From assembly GCA_037190845.1 (NCBI GenBank), contig JBBCJI010000011.1, positions 1-64,000 of the forward strand: a stretch of 64,000 bases of DNA. Direction: 5' to 3'. Made by a program: the position numbers and the translations under genes. The DNA comes from JBEBVQ01 sp037190845. GTDB taxonomy: Bacteria > Bacteroidota > Bacteroidia > Chitinophagales > Chitinophagaceae. Under the pieces are notes generated by a model. It made no database searches, was not told the origin of the DNA, and saw only the letters and a program-made list of their open reading frames with translations. This document shows positions 45,413-54,597 of this stretch, one piece after another (the stretch's first letter is position 1; every line of letters begins with the position of its first letter).

Positions 45413-45964
45413 ATGGTTTCAGCACACAAGAATGGTTTGGATATGATGATAATTGCTTCAGCAAAGAAAGTACTTTCTGGGAACCTAAAGCAGAATAGGC
45501 AAACGTATTTAATCGTTTTGTTTATCGCTTTGGCTGTTGTCGGAATAAGCTTCTTTTTTTTGGGTGAATTTGCAATATTCCTGTTATTGGGTATTTTTTT
45601 TGTGGTACCATTGATTATGCATATCAATTCTCTAAAAGAAGTACTGCCGTTTGTAGCATGGGTGGACAATGGGGAGTTACATTTTGATTATTATACAAAA
45701 GATGAGAATAATAACAAGGAAAGACATCTTGTTTCATTCTTGTTACAAAGCATTCGTGCATATACTGTCCATTCTTTTTTGAAAGGCACACCAGCGTTTA
45801 TAGAAATTACATTTGACACGGGTTATCAGATGGGCAAAAGCAAACCTATCTATATAGAAGAGCTAAGTGGGGATGAAGCAAACAAACTAACTTCTTTCTT
45901 GGATAGTTTGATGATTAAGCGCAAAAAAATGGAAGGGCAAAAACAACAAACCATCACCGATTGA
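45413..45964 (+). CDS. Hypothetical protein with two membrane helices
   Basis: The 183 aa protein has two adjacent hydrophobic helices (TYLIVLFIALAVVGISFFFLG and FAIFLLLGIFFVVPLIMHI) and a C-terminal cytosolic beta-rich domain (PYHxx-like FVAWVDNGELHFDYY, IYIEELSGDEANKLTSFLDSL). It resembles short PH-like membrane-anchored proteins. The start could be the Met-Met ten codons later. Confidence 0.7.
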   Translation: MVSAHKNGLDMMIIASAKKVLSGNLKQNRQTYLIVLFIALAVVGISFFFLGEFAIFLLLGIFFVVPLIMHINSLKEVLPFVAWVDNGELHFDYYTKDENNNKERHLVSFLLQSIRAYTVHSFLKGTPAFIEITFDTGYQMGKSKPIYIEELSGDEANKLTSFLDSLMIKRKKMEGQKQQTITD

Positions 45965-46006
45965 ACAATTTTCAATTCTATTCTCCTCTTCAAAAATCCA
46001 CTAACC

Positions 46007-46092
46007 CATTTACACTTACTTGCTCAAACCCCGTCCCCCCAAACGCCCTAAATCAAGAAACAAAACCCTGATATGGATTTTCGCCACCAGTG
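46007..46092 (+). repeat. Dispersed repeat family R, copy 3
   Basis: ACTTACTTGCTC..., CGTCCCCCCAAACGCCC and AAACAAAACCCTGA blocks match the other copies. It sits at the 3' end of the T9SS protein gene. Confidence 0.6.
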
Positions 46093-46099
46093 TATAACT

Positions 46100-47782
46100 C
46101 TATTGATATAAAATTTTACCTGCTGAAATGGTATTATCATCGCATATTACTTTATACAAATAAACTCCTTTAGGGTGTTTCGTGATACTGATCAAATGAT
46201 CCTTATTTTCAAATGTGATCTCTTGGCCTTGCAAATTATAAATATGAATGCGAACAGCCTTTAGACCGCTGCTTTTTATATAGAACAAACCACTACTGTT
46301 AGGATTAGGAAATAAAGAAAAATATTTATTTTCTTGTGCAATAGTTTCCGTAGATAGCAATGGTCTATATACAGTCTGAGGAAAGTGCTGACGCCATATC
46401 TGTGTACATCTGTTTATGTCCCATTTAACTATCGTAACAGAATTCATATAAACATCACTTATCCTGCGCGAATCAGATATGCCAACAGTATAATAGTCTG
46501 TGCCATGTGTAGCGCCGCTTATCAGTTTTGAGGTATCTGTTTGATAGCATTGGAAATCACCAAGTGAGTCAAATTTTGCAAAATAGGTTAATGATAGACC
46601 CGGGGTTAACGTTACCGGTGAGGAATTGGCAAGAAATTGAATATCGTCTTCAATACTGCCAATTACGAAAGAATTATTCAGGTCGTCAGCACAAATAGAA
46701 TAAGCTTCATTCCATCTTGGGGAAAGAAGATTCCTGTTAAATTGATACCAGACTGCATCTCCGCTTGTACTACTTGCTTCGATGATATATGAAGATTGAA
46801 CATTGGGTCTGGTTACCACAAAATGACCGTTTGAAACTTCAAGAGTATCCCTAAAACGGCCACAGGCATATAACCGTTGGCTTGGTGAAATACTCCCATC
46901 TATTAGAGCCGAATGGGCCGTGCTTATTGCCCAATAATTATAGTACCCTCTCAAAAATCCGGGGGATCCGTTACTGTCAAGTTTTGCCAGAAAAGGATAA
47001 AATCCAGACCATTCAAAAACACTATCTCCCAGAGAAATTTTACCATTACCCCATCCCCCGACATATGAGTTCCCGTTAGAGTCCACTGAAAGGAAATAAC
47101 ATGTTTGGCTACTGGAAGTTGTGCCTGCCAAAGGAGATGCAATCTCTTTAATCCATTCTGCAGATCCGTCAGGCCGTAATTTTGCAACAAACGTTTTATT
47201 CGATGAGGGGTCGCATGTCATAAAGCTAATGGTGTCTAATTGAATTTCATCCCAAAACATACTTGCAAAGTAAACATTGTTCTTATTGTCGGTACCAACA
47301 CTCGCTTCTACTGAACTGGCTGTTAATATGTTCCCTCTGATTCGTTTTGTCCACAACAAATTACCGGTAGAATCAAGTTTGATGAGAGTAGGTTGGTAGT
47401 ATGATACTCCTCTGTATATAGTCGTGTCGGAACCGAATAAAGAAATAAGAACGTTATTGTCATTGTCGATGGCTAATCCGATAGCGCCCGGGCATTCCCC
47501 TGCACAAGCCATAAGGACACCTGTAATAGAATCTGCCCACAATACAGTTCCTGTCGGTGTGAGTTTGGCAATAAAGTAAGCGGAGTTAAGGTAATGTTTA
47601 TCATGAGATGAATCTCCGAGTACAAAAGAGCCTATTGATATGCGTCCATAATATGCCCCCAAAACGTAGATATTCCCATTTTTATCTGTTTTGACTTTAT
47701 ACGTATTACTCGCCTCATCCGCTACACTATAAAATGGCAAAAGAGATAAGATAAATATCAAATAGTAAGACAAAACCCTCAT
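46100..47782 (-). CDS. T9SS-exported repeat protein (type A sorting domain)
   Basis: From the ATG at 47782 (signal MRVLSYYLIFILSLLPFYSVA) this is a 560 aa secreted protein. It has repeated beta-propeller/SBBP-like units (FIAKLTPTGTVLWADS, LIKLDSTGNLLWTKR, VAKLRPDGSAEWIKE, LAKLDSNGS). The C-terminus FSLFPNPNSSGLFYIKS...IHIYNLQGQEI...HPKGVYLYKV is a type A T9SS sorting domain. It is thus carried across the outer membrane. It may be a surface-attached adhesin or enzyme-like repeat protein. An upstream ATG at 47809 is possible. Confidence 0.88.
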   Translation of the reverse strand: MRVLSYYLIFILSLLPFYSVADEASNTYKVKTDKNGNIYVLGAYYGRISIGSFVLGDSSHDKHYLNSAYFIAKLTPTGTVLWADSITGVLMACAGECPGAIGLAIDNDNNVLISLFGSDTTIYRGVSYYQPTLIKLDSTGNLLWTKRIRGNILTASSVEASVGTDNKNNVYFASMFWDEIQLDTISFMTCDPSSNKTFVAKLRPDGSAEWIKEIASPLAGTTSSSQTCYFLSVDSNGNSYVGGWGNGKISLGDSVFEWSGFYPFLAKLDSNGSPGFLRGYYNYWAISTAHSALIDGSISPSQRLYACGRFRDTLEVSNGHFVVTRPNVQSSYIIEASSTSGDAVWYQFNRNLLSPRWNEAYSICADDLNNSFVIGSIEDDIQFLANSSPVTLTPGLSLTYFAKFDSLGDFQCYQTDTSKLISGATHGTDYYTVGISDSRRISDVYMNSVTIVKWDINRCTQIWRQHFPQTVYRPLLSTETIAQENKYFSLFPNPNSSGLFYIKSSGLKAVRIHIYNLQGQEITFENKDHLISITKHPKGVYLYKVICDDNTISAGKILYQ

Positions 47783-47844
47783 ATGTGTCTTTTTGTAAAG
47801 ATAATTCATAGTTGTCATAAACAGTGTTTCCGTATGAATGTTGA

Positions 47845-48040
47845 ACAGCACGTTTTGCTCCCTGCCGGTGAAATGATCTTGGACTTATGAATTTTCATTT
47901 GAAGTGCTTTTAAAGGTTTGACAATGGGTACGGTTCTGCCATGATGCTATTAGGTATGAGATATGTAAACAACTTTGTTGGCTGGACTGGATGTCTGAAA
48001 AGGTAGTTCAATTAGACTTTTGCGTTTCGATCCGGATCAT
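47845..48040. repeat. Direct repeat S, copy B
   Basis: The second copy of the repeat at 45045-45237, in the same orientation, lying upstream of the T9SS gene. Confidence 0.65.
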
Positions 48041-48272
48041 GGAGTGTTTATTTGCAAATGTGCACTTATTCATTCACTATGATCTGGAAGCAATTTCGTG
48101 GGTTGAAGATGCTAAGGCAATATATTTCCGACAAAATCATCAAATATTGATATTTACTGAAGAGATTAAAAAACTACGTGCACATCGTCCCCCAACTTAA
48201 TTTGATCAAATTTGGCAATGGATGGTACTACATTGATTGATCCCATCCCTCAAAACTCCACATCAAACATCA

Positions 48273-48441
48273 CCCACTTGCTTTTACTTGCCCCAAAACG
48301 TCCCAAATCAAAAAACAAAAACCCTGAAATCCTTGCGGGATCAGGGTTCTGAGGTAGGTATTTAGCGCCTGGAACAGGAATTAATGGGTGCTTAATCTTG
48401 AGTATGTTTGAACTGAAATGCCTTTGGGGACAAGGGGTTAC
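48273..48441 (+). repeat. Dispersed repeat family R, copy 4 (long form)
   Basis: TTGCTTTTACTTGCCC, AACGTCCCAAATCAAAAAAC and the hairpin AACCCTGA/TCAGGGTT, then GGGGACAAGGGGTTAC. It ends next to the stop codon of the XRE regulator. Confidence 0.65.
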
Positions 48442-48443
48442 AA

Positions 48444-48869
48444 TTATTTCATCATTCCCTTCAACAAAGCAATCTGCTCATCTTTTACTTTCAATAACTC
48501 CGTATTGAGGCGTTTGATTTCCTCCAATGCCTCCATCCATTTTTCAACTGGATTGAAAGTCGGGTAATAATTTAAATGATTACCAGTAGCATTGTCGTTA
48601 TTATTAACCGTATTTGTAATTATATTCACCGCCTGCTCTTCATCAAACTTCTGAAAAGCCTCCACGGGTATTTCCAGTACCGCTGATATCTGCTGCAGAA
48701 TGGCAAGATCAATGGTTTCTTTTTGTTCCAGCAGGGAGATCTTCTGCTGGTTCCAGTCATCGCCCAGATCGGCGGCCAGGGCATCCTGCTTGACGCCCAT
48801 CATTTCTCGGAAGCGTTTCACGTTGCGGCCTTCGTGTATTCTGTTAGCAGGAGTAGCGGAATGTGTCAT
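48444..48869 (-). CDS. XRE-type HTH regulator (intact paralogue)
   Basis: The 141 aa protein has the family HTH (IHEGRNVKRFREMMGVKQDALAADLGDDWNQQKISLLE), then LQQISAVLEIPVEAFQKFDEEQAVNII and a coiled-coil tail (ALEEIKRLNTELLKVKDEQIALL). It is the closest match to the frameshifted copy at 26202-26607, including about 100 bp of promoter. It has no obvious partner gene downstream, so it may regulate other loci or itself. Confidence 0.87.
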   Translation of the reverse strand: MTHSATPANRIHEGRNVKRFREMMGVKQDALAADLGDDWNQQKISLLEQKETIDLAILQQISAVLEIPVEAFQKFDEEQAVNIITNTVNNNDNATGNHLNYYPTFNPVEKWMEALEEIKRLNTELLKVKDEQIALLKGMMK

Positions 48870-48902
48870 AGCAGCAAATTTAAAAAGAATAGTGTAAGTA
48901 AG

Positions 48903-48921
48903 TTACACATTTCCTGTGTAA
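48903..48921 (-). promoter_or_regulatory. Operator-like palindrome TTACACA-N5-TGTGTAA
   Basis: The same 7+7 bp inverted repeat as at 26641-26659, in the same position 34 bp before the regulator start. Confidence 0.6.
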
Positions 48922-49068
48922 AAAACAGTAAGTAACGGGCAAATTTTCATTCGACTATAAAGTAAATAAACATTCAATTGAGAGGGTGGCAGAGGAGTCT
49001 CTTATAACAATCAGCTTACCACCATCCGGTCATCATGCTTATTAAGGCAAAGATTTACCACACGCCGA

Positions 49069-49425
49069 CTAAGTCTGCATGAAAATTTCGGCAGGTAAAT
49101 TGAAAAATGCCCGTAGCTTCTTGGCCATATTCAGGGTGAGCTCCCGGCGACCGGACAGGATGGAGGATATATGTCCTTTGCTCCCGATAATCGGCTCCAG
49201 ATCTTTGGCTTTCATGCCGCGTTCTTCCATCTTCATCTTGATCGTTTCAATAGGATCCAGAGCAGGGAGCGGAATATGTTTGTCTTCGTAGTCCTTGACC
49301 AATACCAGCAATAAGGCCAGTTCATCCGCTTCCGGACCACCCTCTGCTGCATGGAAGATCTCCATGGTGCGGACAATGGCCTTTTGATAGTCAGCCTCCG
49401 TATGGATTACTTTCCAGTTCATCAT
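49069..49425 (-). CDS. higA: HigA-type antitoxin (XRE HTH)
   Basis: The 118 aa protein has a central-to-C-terminal HTH, IKMKMEERGMKAKDLEPIIGSKGHISSILSGRRELTLNMAKKLRAFF, typical of HigA antitoxins of this subfamily. It overlaps the toxin gene by 4 bp. It represses the operon and neutralises HigB. Confidence 0.9.
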   Translation of the reverse strand: MMNWKVIHTEADYQKAIVRTMEIFHAAEGGPEADELALLLVLVKDYEDKHIPLPALDPIETIKMKMEERGMKAKDLEPIIGSKGHISSILSGRRELTLNMAKKLRAFFNLPAEIFMQT

Positions 49426-49754
49426 TTTATTGCTTTATAGATTAAAATTTTGGTGTCAAAAGCTACAGTTTCTACATTGATCCTGTCATACTGTTTATGT
49501 GTCCCAAACCAGATCACATAAGCAGCCAGTTGTTTGAAATTGACAGATGCTACGAGCCGGAAATCATTACCCTTGATATTGAAGATAACCCGGTTATTGG
49601 CTACTATACTTGCATTTCCATAAACAGCTTTTAGTTCATTGAAGCTGTGAAACTCCTGCTTTAAAAATTCATTATACCAGGTCAATAATGCATTCTTAGC
49701 TTGCGGGTACTTGTCCACATAATAAAGAATGGCTCTTTTGACAATGATATTCAT
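49422..49754 (-). CDS. higB: HigB-type mRNA interferase toxin
   Basis: The 110 aa toxin precedes its antitoxin, as usual for hig loci. It contains FHSFNELKAVYGNASIVANNRVIFNIKGNDFRLVASVNF and FGTHKQYDRINVE, the RelE-like HigB core (FxxxGxHxxYDxI). It should cut ribosome-bound mRNA. Confidence 0.92.
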   Translation of the reverse strand: MNIIVKRAILYYVDKYPQAKNALLTWYNEFLKQEFHSFNELKAVYGNASIVANNRVIFNIKGNDFRLVASVNFKQLAAYVIWFGTHKQYDRINVETVAFDTKILIYKAIK

Positions 49755-49950
49755 ACAATCAAAAGTAAGAAAATGTTTTCAATTTGAAAACATTTATTTG
49801 GTCATAAGACTACCATAGGACTAGCATAGGGGGAGTGCATCGTTTTGTACAGTTTCCTGGTGGTTTTTTGGGTCTGTGTTTTACTTGCGGTTGAAATCTT
49901 CCCCCAGTATTGGCTTCAGTGTGCTGAGTCTTGAGACGGTATACTATAAA

Positions 49951-50073
49951 AAGCAGCGCCACAGCACTCGGAAGTTACCTTATCGCATTTCCCAAAATAC
50001 TTGTTTACCGTCAGGATGGTAACAGGTACGAGATCTTTGCTAACCGGTAACTTCCGATGCGTGGCCGCTGCTT
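49951..50073. repeat. Long inverted repeat, about 120 bp
   Basis: AAGCAGCG-CCAC...CGGAAGTTACC at the left matches GGTAACTTCCG...GTGGCCGCTGCTT at the right (about 25 of 27 positions with small gaps). Possible MITE or strong RNA hairpin in the gap between higB and the T9SS gene (49755-50145); no gene in this gap. Confidence 0.55.
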
Positions 50074-50145
50074 TGCGAAACCTAAATAATTAATTCAGCC
50101 GGGAATATCTGGGTTATGATGATTTCCCCGGCTGATAAGCTGTTT

Positions 50146-52350
50146 TTACTGTTTGGTAAAACGGGTCGTTTTCAGGATGCGGTCTTCGCCATCCCGAATC
50201 TTTATTATGTACACTGCAGGAATAAGACCCTTTAAAGATACTTTGCCGTTGTGTACCTCCGCGTCTCTGATGAGGCGGCCGTCCGTTGCAAACACACTCG
50301 CCCGCATATGTCCCGCGCCCCCCGTTATAAACAGATCATCCTGCGCAGGATTGGGGAACAAAGTGATCTGTCGGCCGGGATGCGCCACGTTACCGACAAA
50401 CACGTTGTTGATATAGGTTACCTTAGTAACGACCTCACATCCGTTTTCGTCGGTTACCTTCAGCTTGTAATATCCGTTCTCAGCTACGGTATAGGTCGAA
50501 GCGTTTGCTCCGTTAATAGCCGTATCGTTCAGGAACCACTGGTACTCTGCGTAATTGTCATCCACATAAAGGCTGGTGGTATCGACTTTGATTTCCGGAG
50601 CAGGAATAGGACTGACAGTCAACTCAAGGGTGATCAGACTGTCGCAGCCCATCATGCTCGCATATGTCTGTGTGAACCGACCTTCTTCCTTATATGCAAT
50701 GTCATTCAGCCGGTAACTTTCCCCGCATACGATGGAGGCCTGTATGAGTTGTGAGGAGCTGTCGTTACAACTGAACTTTACTAAAAATACATCCCAGGCT
50801 CCGATACTGGTAAGTTCCCCTCCCGTACCGCCGGGATTGAAATCTGCCTGCCTTGCCGGGCCGAAAGAGCCAAAGTAACCTGTGGCATATACATTGCCTC
50901 TGTCCACGTGGAGGTTGGTGGAGACATCAATGGTGGCGGTTCCACCCATAGATTTTACCCATAGAAAATCTCCGTTGCCATTATATTTAGCCACAAAAGC
51001 ATCCGACCATCCGGCATAAGCGGGCGTGCCGCCTGTGCCGCCGGGATTAAAGTCGGCGCCGGCATCACCGAAATGCCCTGAGAGGTATACATTTCCCCTT
51101 CTGTCGGTTTGCATATCAAGCGCTTCATCAGTGCTTTCTCCACCCAGATTCCTGGCCCATAAAAACTGGCCGGTCTTATCATACTTGACAAGAAAAATAT
51201 CAGCGTCAATCATACCCGACGCTGTTCCGAGATTAACAAGCAGGCCACCTGTGCCTCCGGGGTTAAGATCCACGGATGAAGAAGAATAGAATCCGGTGAC
51301 AAATACATTGCCGTCCATATCCGATGCTACGCTTTTTACTTCTTCCATCACAAATGCGGCGTCTCCTCCCACATGTTTCGCCCATTTGAAACTTCCGTTT
51401 CCGTTGAAAGATGCTACCCATCCGTCGCATGCCCCGGTTCCTGTATTGAGGAACCGGCCCCCGGCGCCTCCCGGATTGAAGTCAACCGTATCAGAATAGA
51501 AACGTCCGCCGATTGTCACATCGCCGGCTGTATCGCAGGTAATTGAGTAGCAGTCTTCATCAAGGGACCCACCAAGAGCCTTAACCCAGACAAAATTTCC
51601 GGAAGTATCGTATTTGGTAAGGAAGACATCGTACCTGCCGTATGGACCGTTCGGCGCCGGAGCTATTCCTCCGGTGCTACCGGGATTGAAGTTTGCATTC
51701 GATGAATTGAATATCCCTGTTATATAGACCTCATTCCTGTGTACTGCGACGCCCTTGCCGAGGTCAGCGCCGGTGCCTCCGCAATTTTTTGCCCAGATAA
51801 GCTGCCCGTTCTCATCGTACTTCGCGAGGAAAATGTCTTCACTACCCGGGCTGGTGTTGTTGAGCACTCCGTTGCTGCCTCCGGGATTCATATCCAGGCT
51901 GGCGGATTGAAAAGAACCTGTTATATAGAAATTATCGTCAGCATCAAATGCTATTCCGGTTACAAGGTCCGTAAAAGGGGACCCTATGGCCTTTACCCAT
52001 ATAAAACTTCCGTCAGGATGATATTTGGCGATGAATATATCTTCTCCGCCGAGGTTGTTGATAATGCCACCGGTGCCGCCGGGATTAAAATCCATCGTTG
52101 GGGCTTCAAATAATCCTATATGATAGACATCTCCTTTCCCGTCTGTTGCTATACCTGCCCCCATATCAAATCCGCTACTACCTACGCCCGTCACCCATTC
52201 GAAGGACTGTGCTTGCGCTGATTGAGGCATACCCGCCATTGTGGCGAAACCCAGCATGGCGGTGAGCAGAACTGTACTACTGCGATAGTATCTGCCCAGA
52301 GAGCAGGCAAGGCGTGCAACAGATGTTTTTTTTGTAATTCTGAAACTCAT
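50146..52350 (-). CDS. T9SS-exported SBBP/propeller repeat protein
   Basis: From the ATG at 52350 this 734 aa protein has a signal peptide (ending SAQAQ) and about eight tandem repeats of about 55-65 residues. Each carries a DxNPGGxGG turn and a FxxKYxxxGxFxWxK strand, a beta-propeller-like SBBP pattern. A linker with a cysteine-rich Ig-like region (NDSSSQLIQASIVCGESYRL) follows. The C-terminus ITLFPNPAQDDLFI...VYIIKIR is a type A T9SS sorting domain. It is divergent from the TPR kinase gene. Confidence 0.9.
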   Translation of the reverse strand: MSFRITKKTSVARLACSLGRYYRSSTVLLTAMLGFATMAGMPQSAQAQSFEWVTGVGSSGFDMGAGIATDGKGDVYHIGLFEAPTMDFNPGGTGGIINNLGGEDIFIAKYHPDGSFIWVKAIGSPFTDLVTGIAFDADDNFYITGSFQSASLDMNPGGSNGVLNNTSPGSEDIFLAKYDENGQLIWAKNCGGTGADLGKGVAVHRNEVYITGIFNSSNANFNPGSTGGIAPAPNGPYGRYDVFLTKYDTSGNFVWVKALGGSLDEDCYSITCDTAGDVTIGGRFYSDTVDFNPGGAGGRFLNTGTGACDGWVASFNGNGSFKWAKHVGGDAAFVMEEVKSVASDMDGNVFVTGFYSSSSVDLNPGGTGGLLVNLGTASGMIDADIFLVKYDKTGQFLWARNLGGESTDEALDMQTDRRGNVYLSGHFGDAGADFNPGGTGGTPAYAGWSDAFVAKYNGNGDFLWVKSMGGTATIDVSTNLHVDRGNVYATGYFGSFGPARQADFNPGGTGGELTSIGAWDVFLVKFSCNDSSSQLIQASIVCGESYRLNDIAYKEEGRFTQTYASMMGCDSLITLELTVSPIPAPEIKVDTTSLYVDDNYAEYQWFLNDTAINGANASTYTVAENGYYKLKVTDENGCEVVTKVTYINNVFVGNVAHPGRQITLFPNPAQDDLFITGGAGHMRASVFATDGRLIRDAEVHNGKVSLKGLIPAVYIIKIRDGEDRILKTTRFTKQ

Positions 52351-52617
52351 AAAAAAGGGATTTAACAATTTTACAAACAATAAATAGACCGTTTATTTAC
52401 GAGCAATCTCAGGGAAACTTGTATTTGTTTCACCGGAAAACGGGTCGTTTATTAGCGTTACTTTCTGCAGAAAATATAGCTCAATAAGGCAAAAGTAGGC
52501 TGCCTTAATGCTCATTCCGTGACAGATTTGCTTCATAATTTTAATCTTTATATGACTGAATGGGCACTGTTTTCATAATTTGGATTATTGTCCTAAGTTC
52601 GGGGTGAAATCGAATGT

Positions 52618-54591
52618 ATGTTTCAGCGCTTTCTATGCTATGCTGTCTTGCTTGTTTGCCTTTCCGCCTTCCGGCTTAAAGGTCAGGAGCAGCTATCCGG
52701 CCCGATATCAGCGTTTGATTTCGAATCTGTTTCATTAAGAGATACGACCCGGATACTCAACCTGATTGACAGCGCGAAGAGACTTATCGCCGCACATCCT
52801 GACAGCGCGGAACGATTGCTGCACATCAGCTTGGAAGCAAGCCGGAGGCTTACCTGGAGCAACGGCGCCATGATCGCGCTTACGGGCTTGGGAAATCTTG
52901 CGCAGAAACATGGATATTACCGGGATGCGATCGGATATTTCAACCTGGCGCTGGCCTTTGGCTATACCGGAAAACATTATCCGTACATTTCAGGTATTTA
53001 CAACAACATTGGAAATGCATACAGCGCGCTGGGTGTTTACGACAGCTCCGTAAGGGCCATGTACCGGGCGATACATTACGCAGAAAGGTTCTCGTCCATT
53101 GTGTCTTTGAGTATATACTATACGAATCTGGCAACCCATTTGCGCCCCGAAGAGGCTATTTTCTATTTTGATAAGGCGGAGTCGGTATTGAAGCATGAGA
53201 ACAATGAATATGCATTGGGGCAGTTCTTTGTCAACAAAGCTTTTGTCTTCTACGAAAAGGAAGGTGTAAAATCAGGGCATATACTCGAATACCTTCAAAA
53301 AGCGCTCGTGATTGGAAATCGTATAGGTTCACCGGTATTGCAGCACAGTGCGTTATTCAACCTGGGGGGCTATTATGTCAGCTTAGGTCAGTACAGCAAA
53401 GCCCTTGAATTCCTCGAACGTGCGCAGGCATTCCATGAAGACGGGAATATAAGTCTGAACAGTAAACATCATACACTCACATTGCTTGCAAAGTCGTGGA
53501 GCGAGTTAGGGAAAAGTGAAGAGGCCGAGCTGCTCCTGCAGGATTTGTTAAGAACCGGAGAGGGGGCGGATCCGCTGACTACAGCTTATATCCATGGTAC
53601 GCTCGCGTATGTATATGAAGCTGCAGGCAAGCCCTACAAAGCGCTCCGGCATAAGGACAGCCAGATGATTATCAACCGGCATCTGTCCACACAGGAGCAC
53701 AATCGCCTGAAGAACCAGTATGAGATCAGGTACAGGACAGCACAGAAAAACAAGGAGCTTGCAGAAAAAGAGCTGCTCATTGTCCGGCAGCACAGGAATA
53801 TCGAATCAAAAAATCTGTGGATAGGCGTGATCGCTTCCGGTGCGGCAGTTTTGGTCCTGCTGTTTACAGGTCTGTACCGGAATTACCGGCATAAGCAGAC
53901 CATGCAGGAAAACAGGATCCGGATCCTGCAGCAGGCGCATGAGGTTGACCATCTGAAGGCGATGATGAAGGGAGAAGAGAAAGAACGGGTACGCCTGGCA
54001 CGGGAGCTGCATGACGGTATAGGAGGTATGCTTACAGCGATGAAGATGAGCCTGGGTAAGGCCCGGAGCAGGTTTCCGCAGCTAAGCACGGTACCCGCGG
54101 TGGGAGATGTGATGAAGATGCTGGAAGATACGACCGCAGAGGTACGCAAGACGGCACATAACCTGATGCCGGACGTACTGATAAAGCACGGACTTGAGGA
54201 TGCACTCCTGATCTATTGCGCCCGGATCAGCGCCGGAGGCGTGCTTCAGGTGGACGTTCATGTTCACCTGGAGACTGAGCAGCTTGACAAGGGCGTGGAG
54301 CTTTTCCTGTACCGTATTGCCCAGGAACTTATCCAGAATGTGGTGAAACATGCGCACGCTGATCAGGCGATCCTGCAGATCATGCAAAAGGAGGGGAGAA
54401 TCAGCATTGTTGTCGAAGACAATGGTACCGGATTTGACCCGGACGAAGAGTCGGAAGGGGTAGGGCTTCAGAATCTCCGCTACCGGGTACAGGCGCTTGA
54501 GGGATTGCTTTCCGTCATGTCTGCTAAGGGCAGGAGTACGACGATCTATATCGAATTTGAGATTGAAAAGCTTATTTTAGCAGACAGTTAG
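52618..54591 (+). CDS. TPR-containing sensor histidine kinase (HisKA_3 type)
   Basis: The 657 aa protein has an N-terminal signal (FLCYAVLLVCLSAFRL) and a periplasmic TPR array (about residues 50-375, with GIYNNIGNAYSALGVYDSS-type units). A membrane helix LWIGVIASGAAVLVLLFTGLY (about 400-420) and a coiled coil follow. The dimerisation/phosphoacceptor motif RLARELHDGIGGMLTAMKMS has its His near 466. The ATPase domain has DNGTGF and EGVGLQNLRYRV. It should phosphorylate the response regulator encoded 6 bp downstream. Confidence 0.93.
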   Translation: MFQRFLCYAVLLVCLSAFRLKGQEQLSGPISAFDFESVSLRDTTRILNLIDSAKRLIAAHPDSAERLLHISLEASRRLTWSNGAMIALTGLGNLAQKHGYYRDAIGYFNLALAFGYTGKHYPYISGIYNNIGNAYSALGVYDSSVRAMYRAIHYAERFSSIVSLSIYYTNLATHLRPEEAIFYFDKAESVLKHENNEYALGQFFVNKAFVFYEKEGVKSGHILEYLQKALVIGNRIGSPVLQHSALFNLGGYYVSLGQYSKALEFLERAQAFHEDGNISLNSKHHTLTLLAKSWSELGKSEEAELLLQDLLRTGEGADPLTTAYIHGTLAYVYEAAGKPYKALRHKDSQMIINRHLSTQEHNRLKNQYEIRYRTAQKNKELAEKELLIVRQHRNIESKNLWIGVIASGAAVLVLLFTGLYRNYRHKQTMQENRIRILQQAHEVDHLKAMMKGEEKERVRLARELHDGIGGMLTAMKMSLGKARSRFPQLSTVPAVGDVMKMLEDTTAEVRKTAHNLMPDVLIKHGLEDALLIYCARISAGGVLQVDVHVHLETEQLDKGVELFLYRIAQELIQNVVKHAHADQAILQIMQKEGRISIVVEDNGTGFDPDEESEGVGLQNLRYRVQALEGLLSVMSAKGRSTTIYIEFEIEKLILADS

Positions 54592-54597
54592 TTTCAA

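Noticed and set aside
47991..48200. A 69-codon frame within direct repeat S copy B
   Set aside because: The other repeat copy encodes only a short, different continuation, so it is probably a fragment or chance frame.
43495..48441. Integron cassette array with attC sites
   Set aside because: Repeats lack clear attC core sites, gene orientations are mixed and no integron integrase is present in the window.
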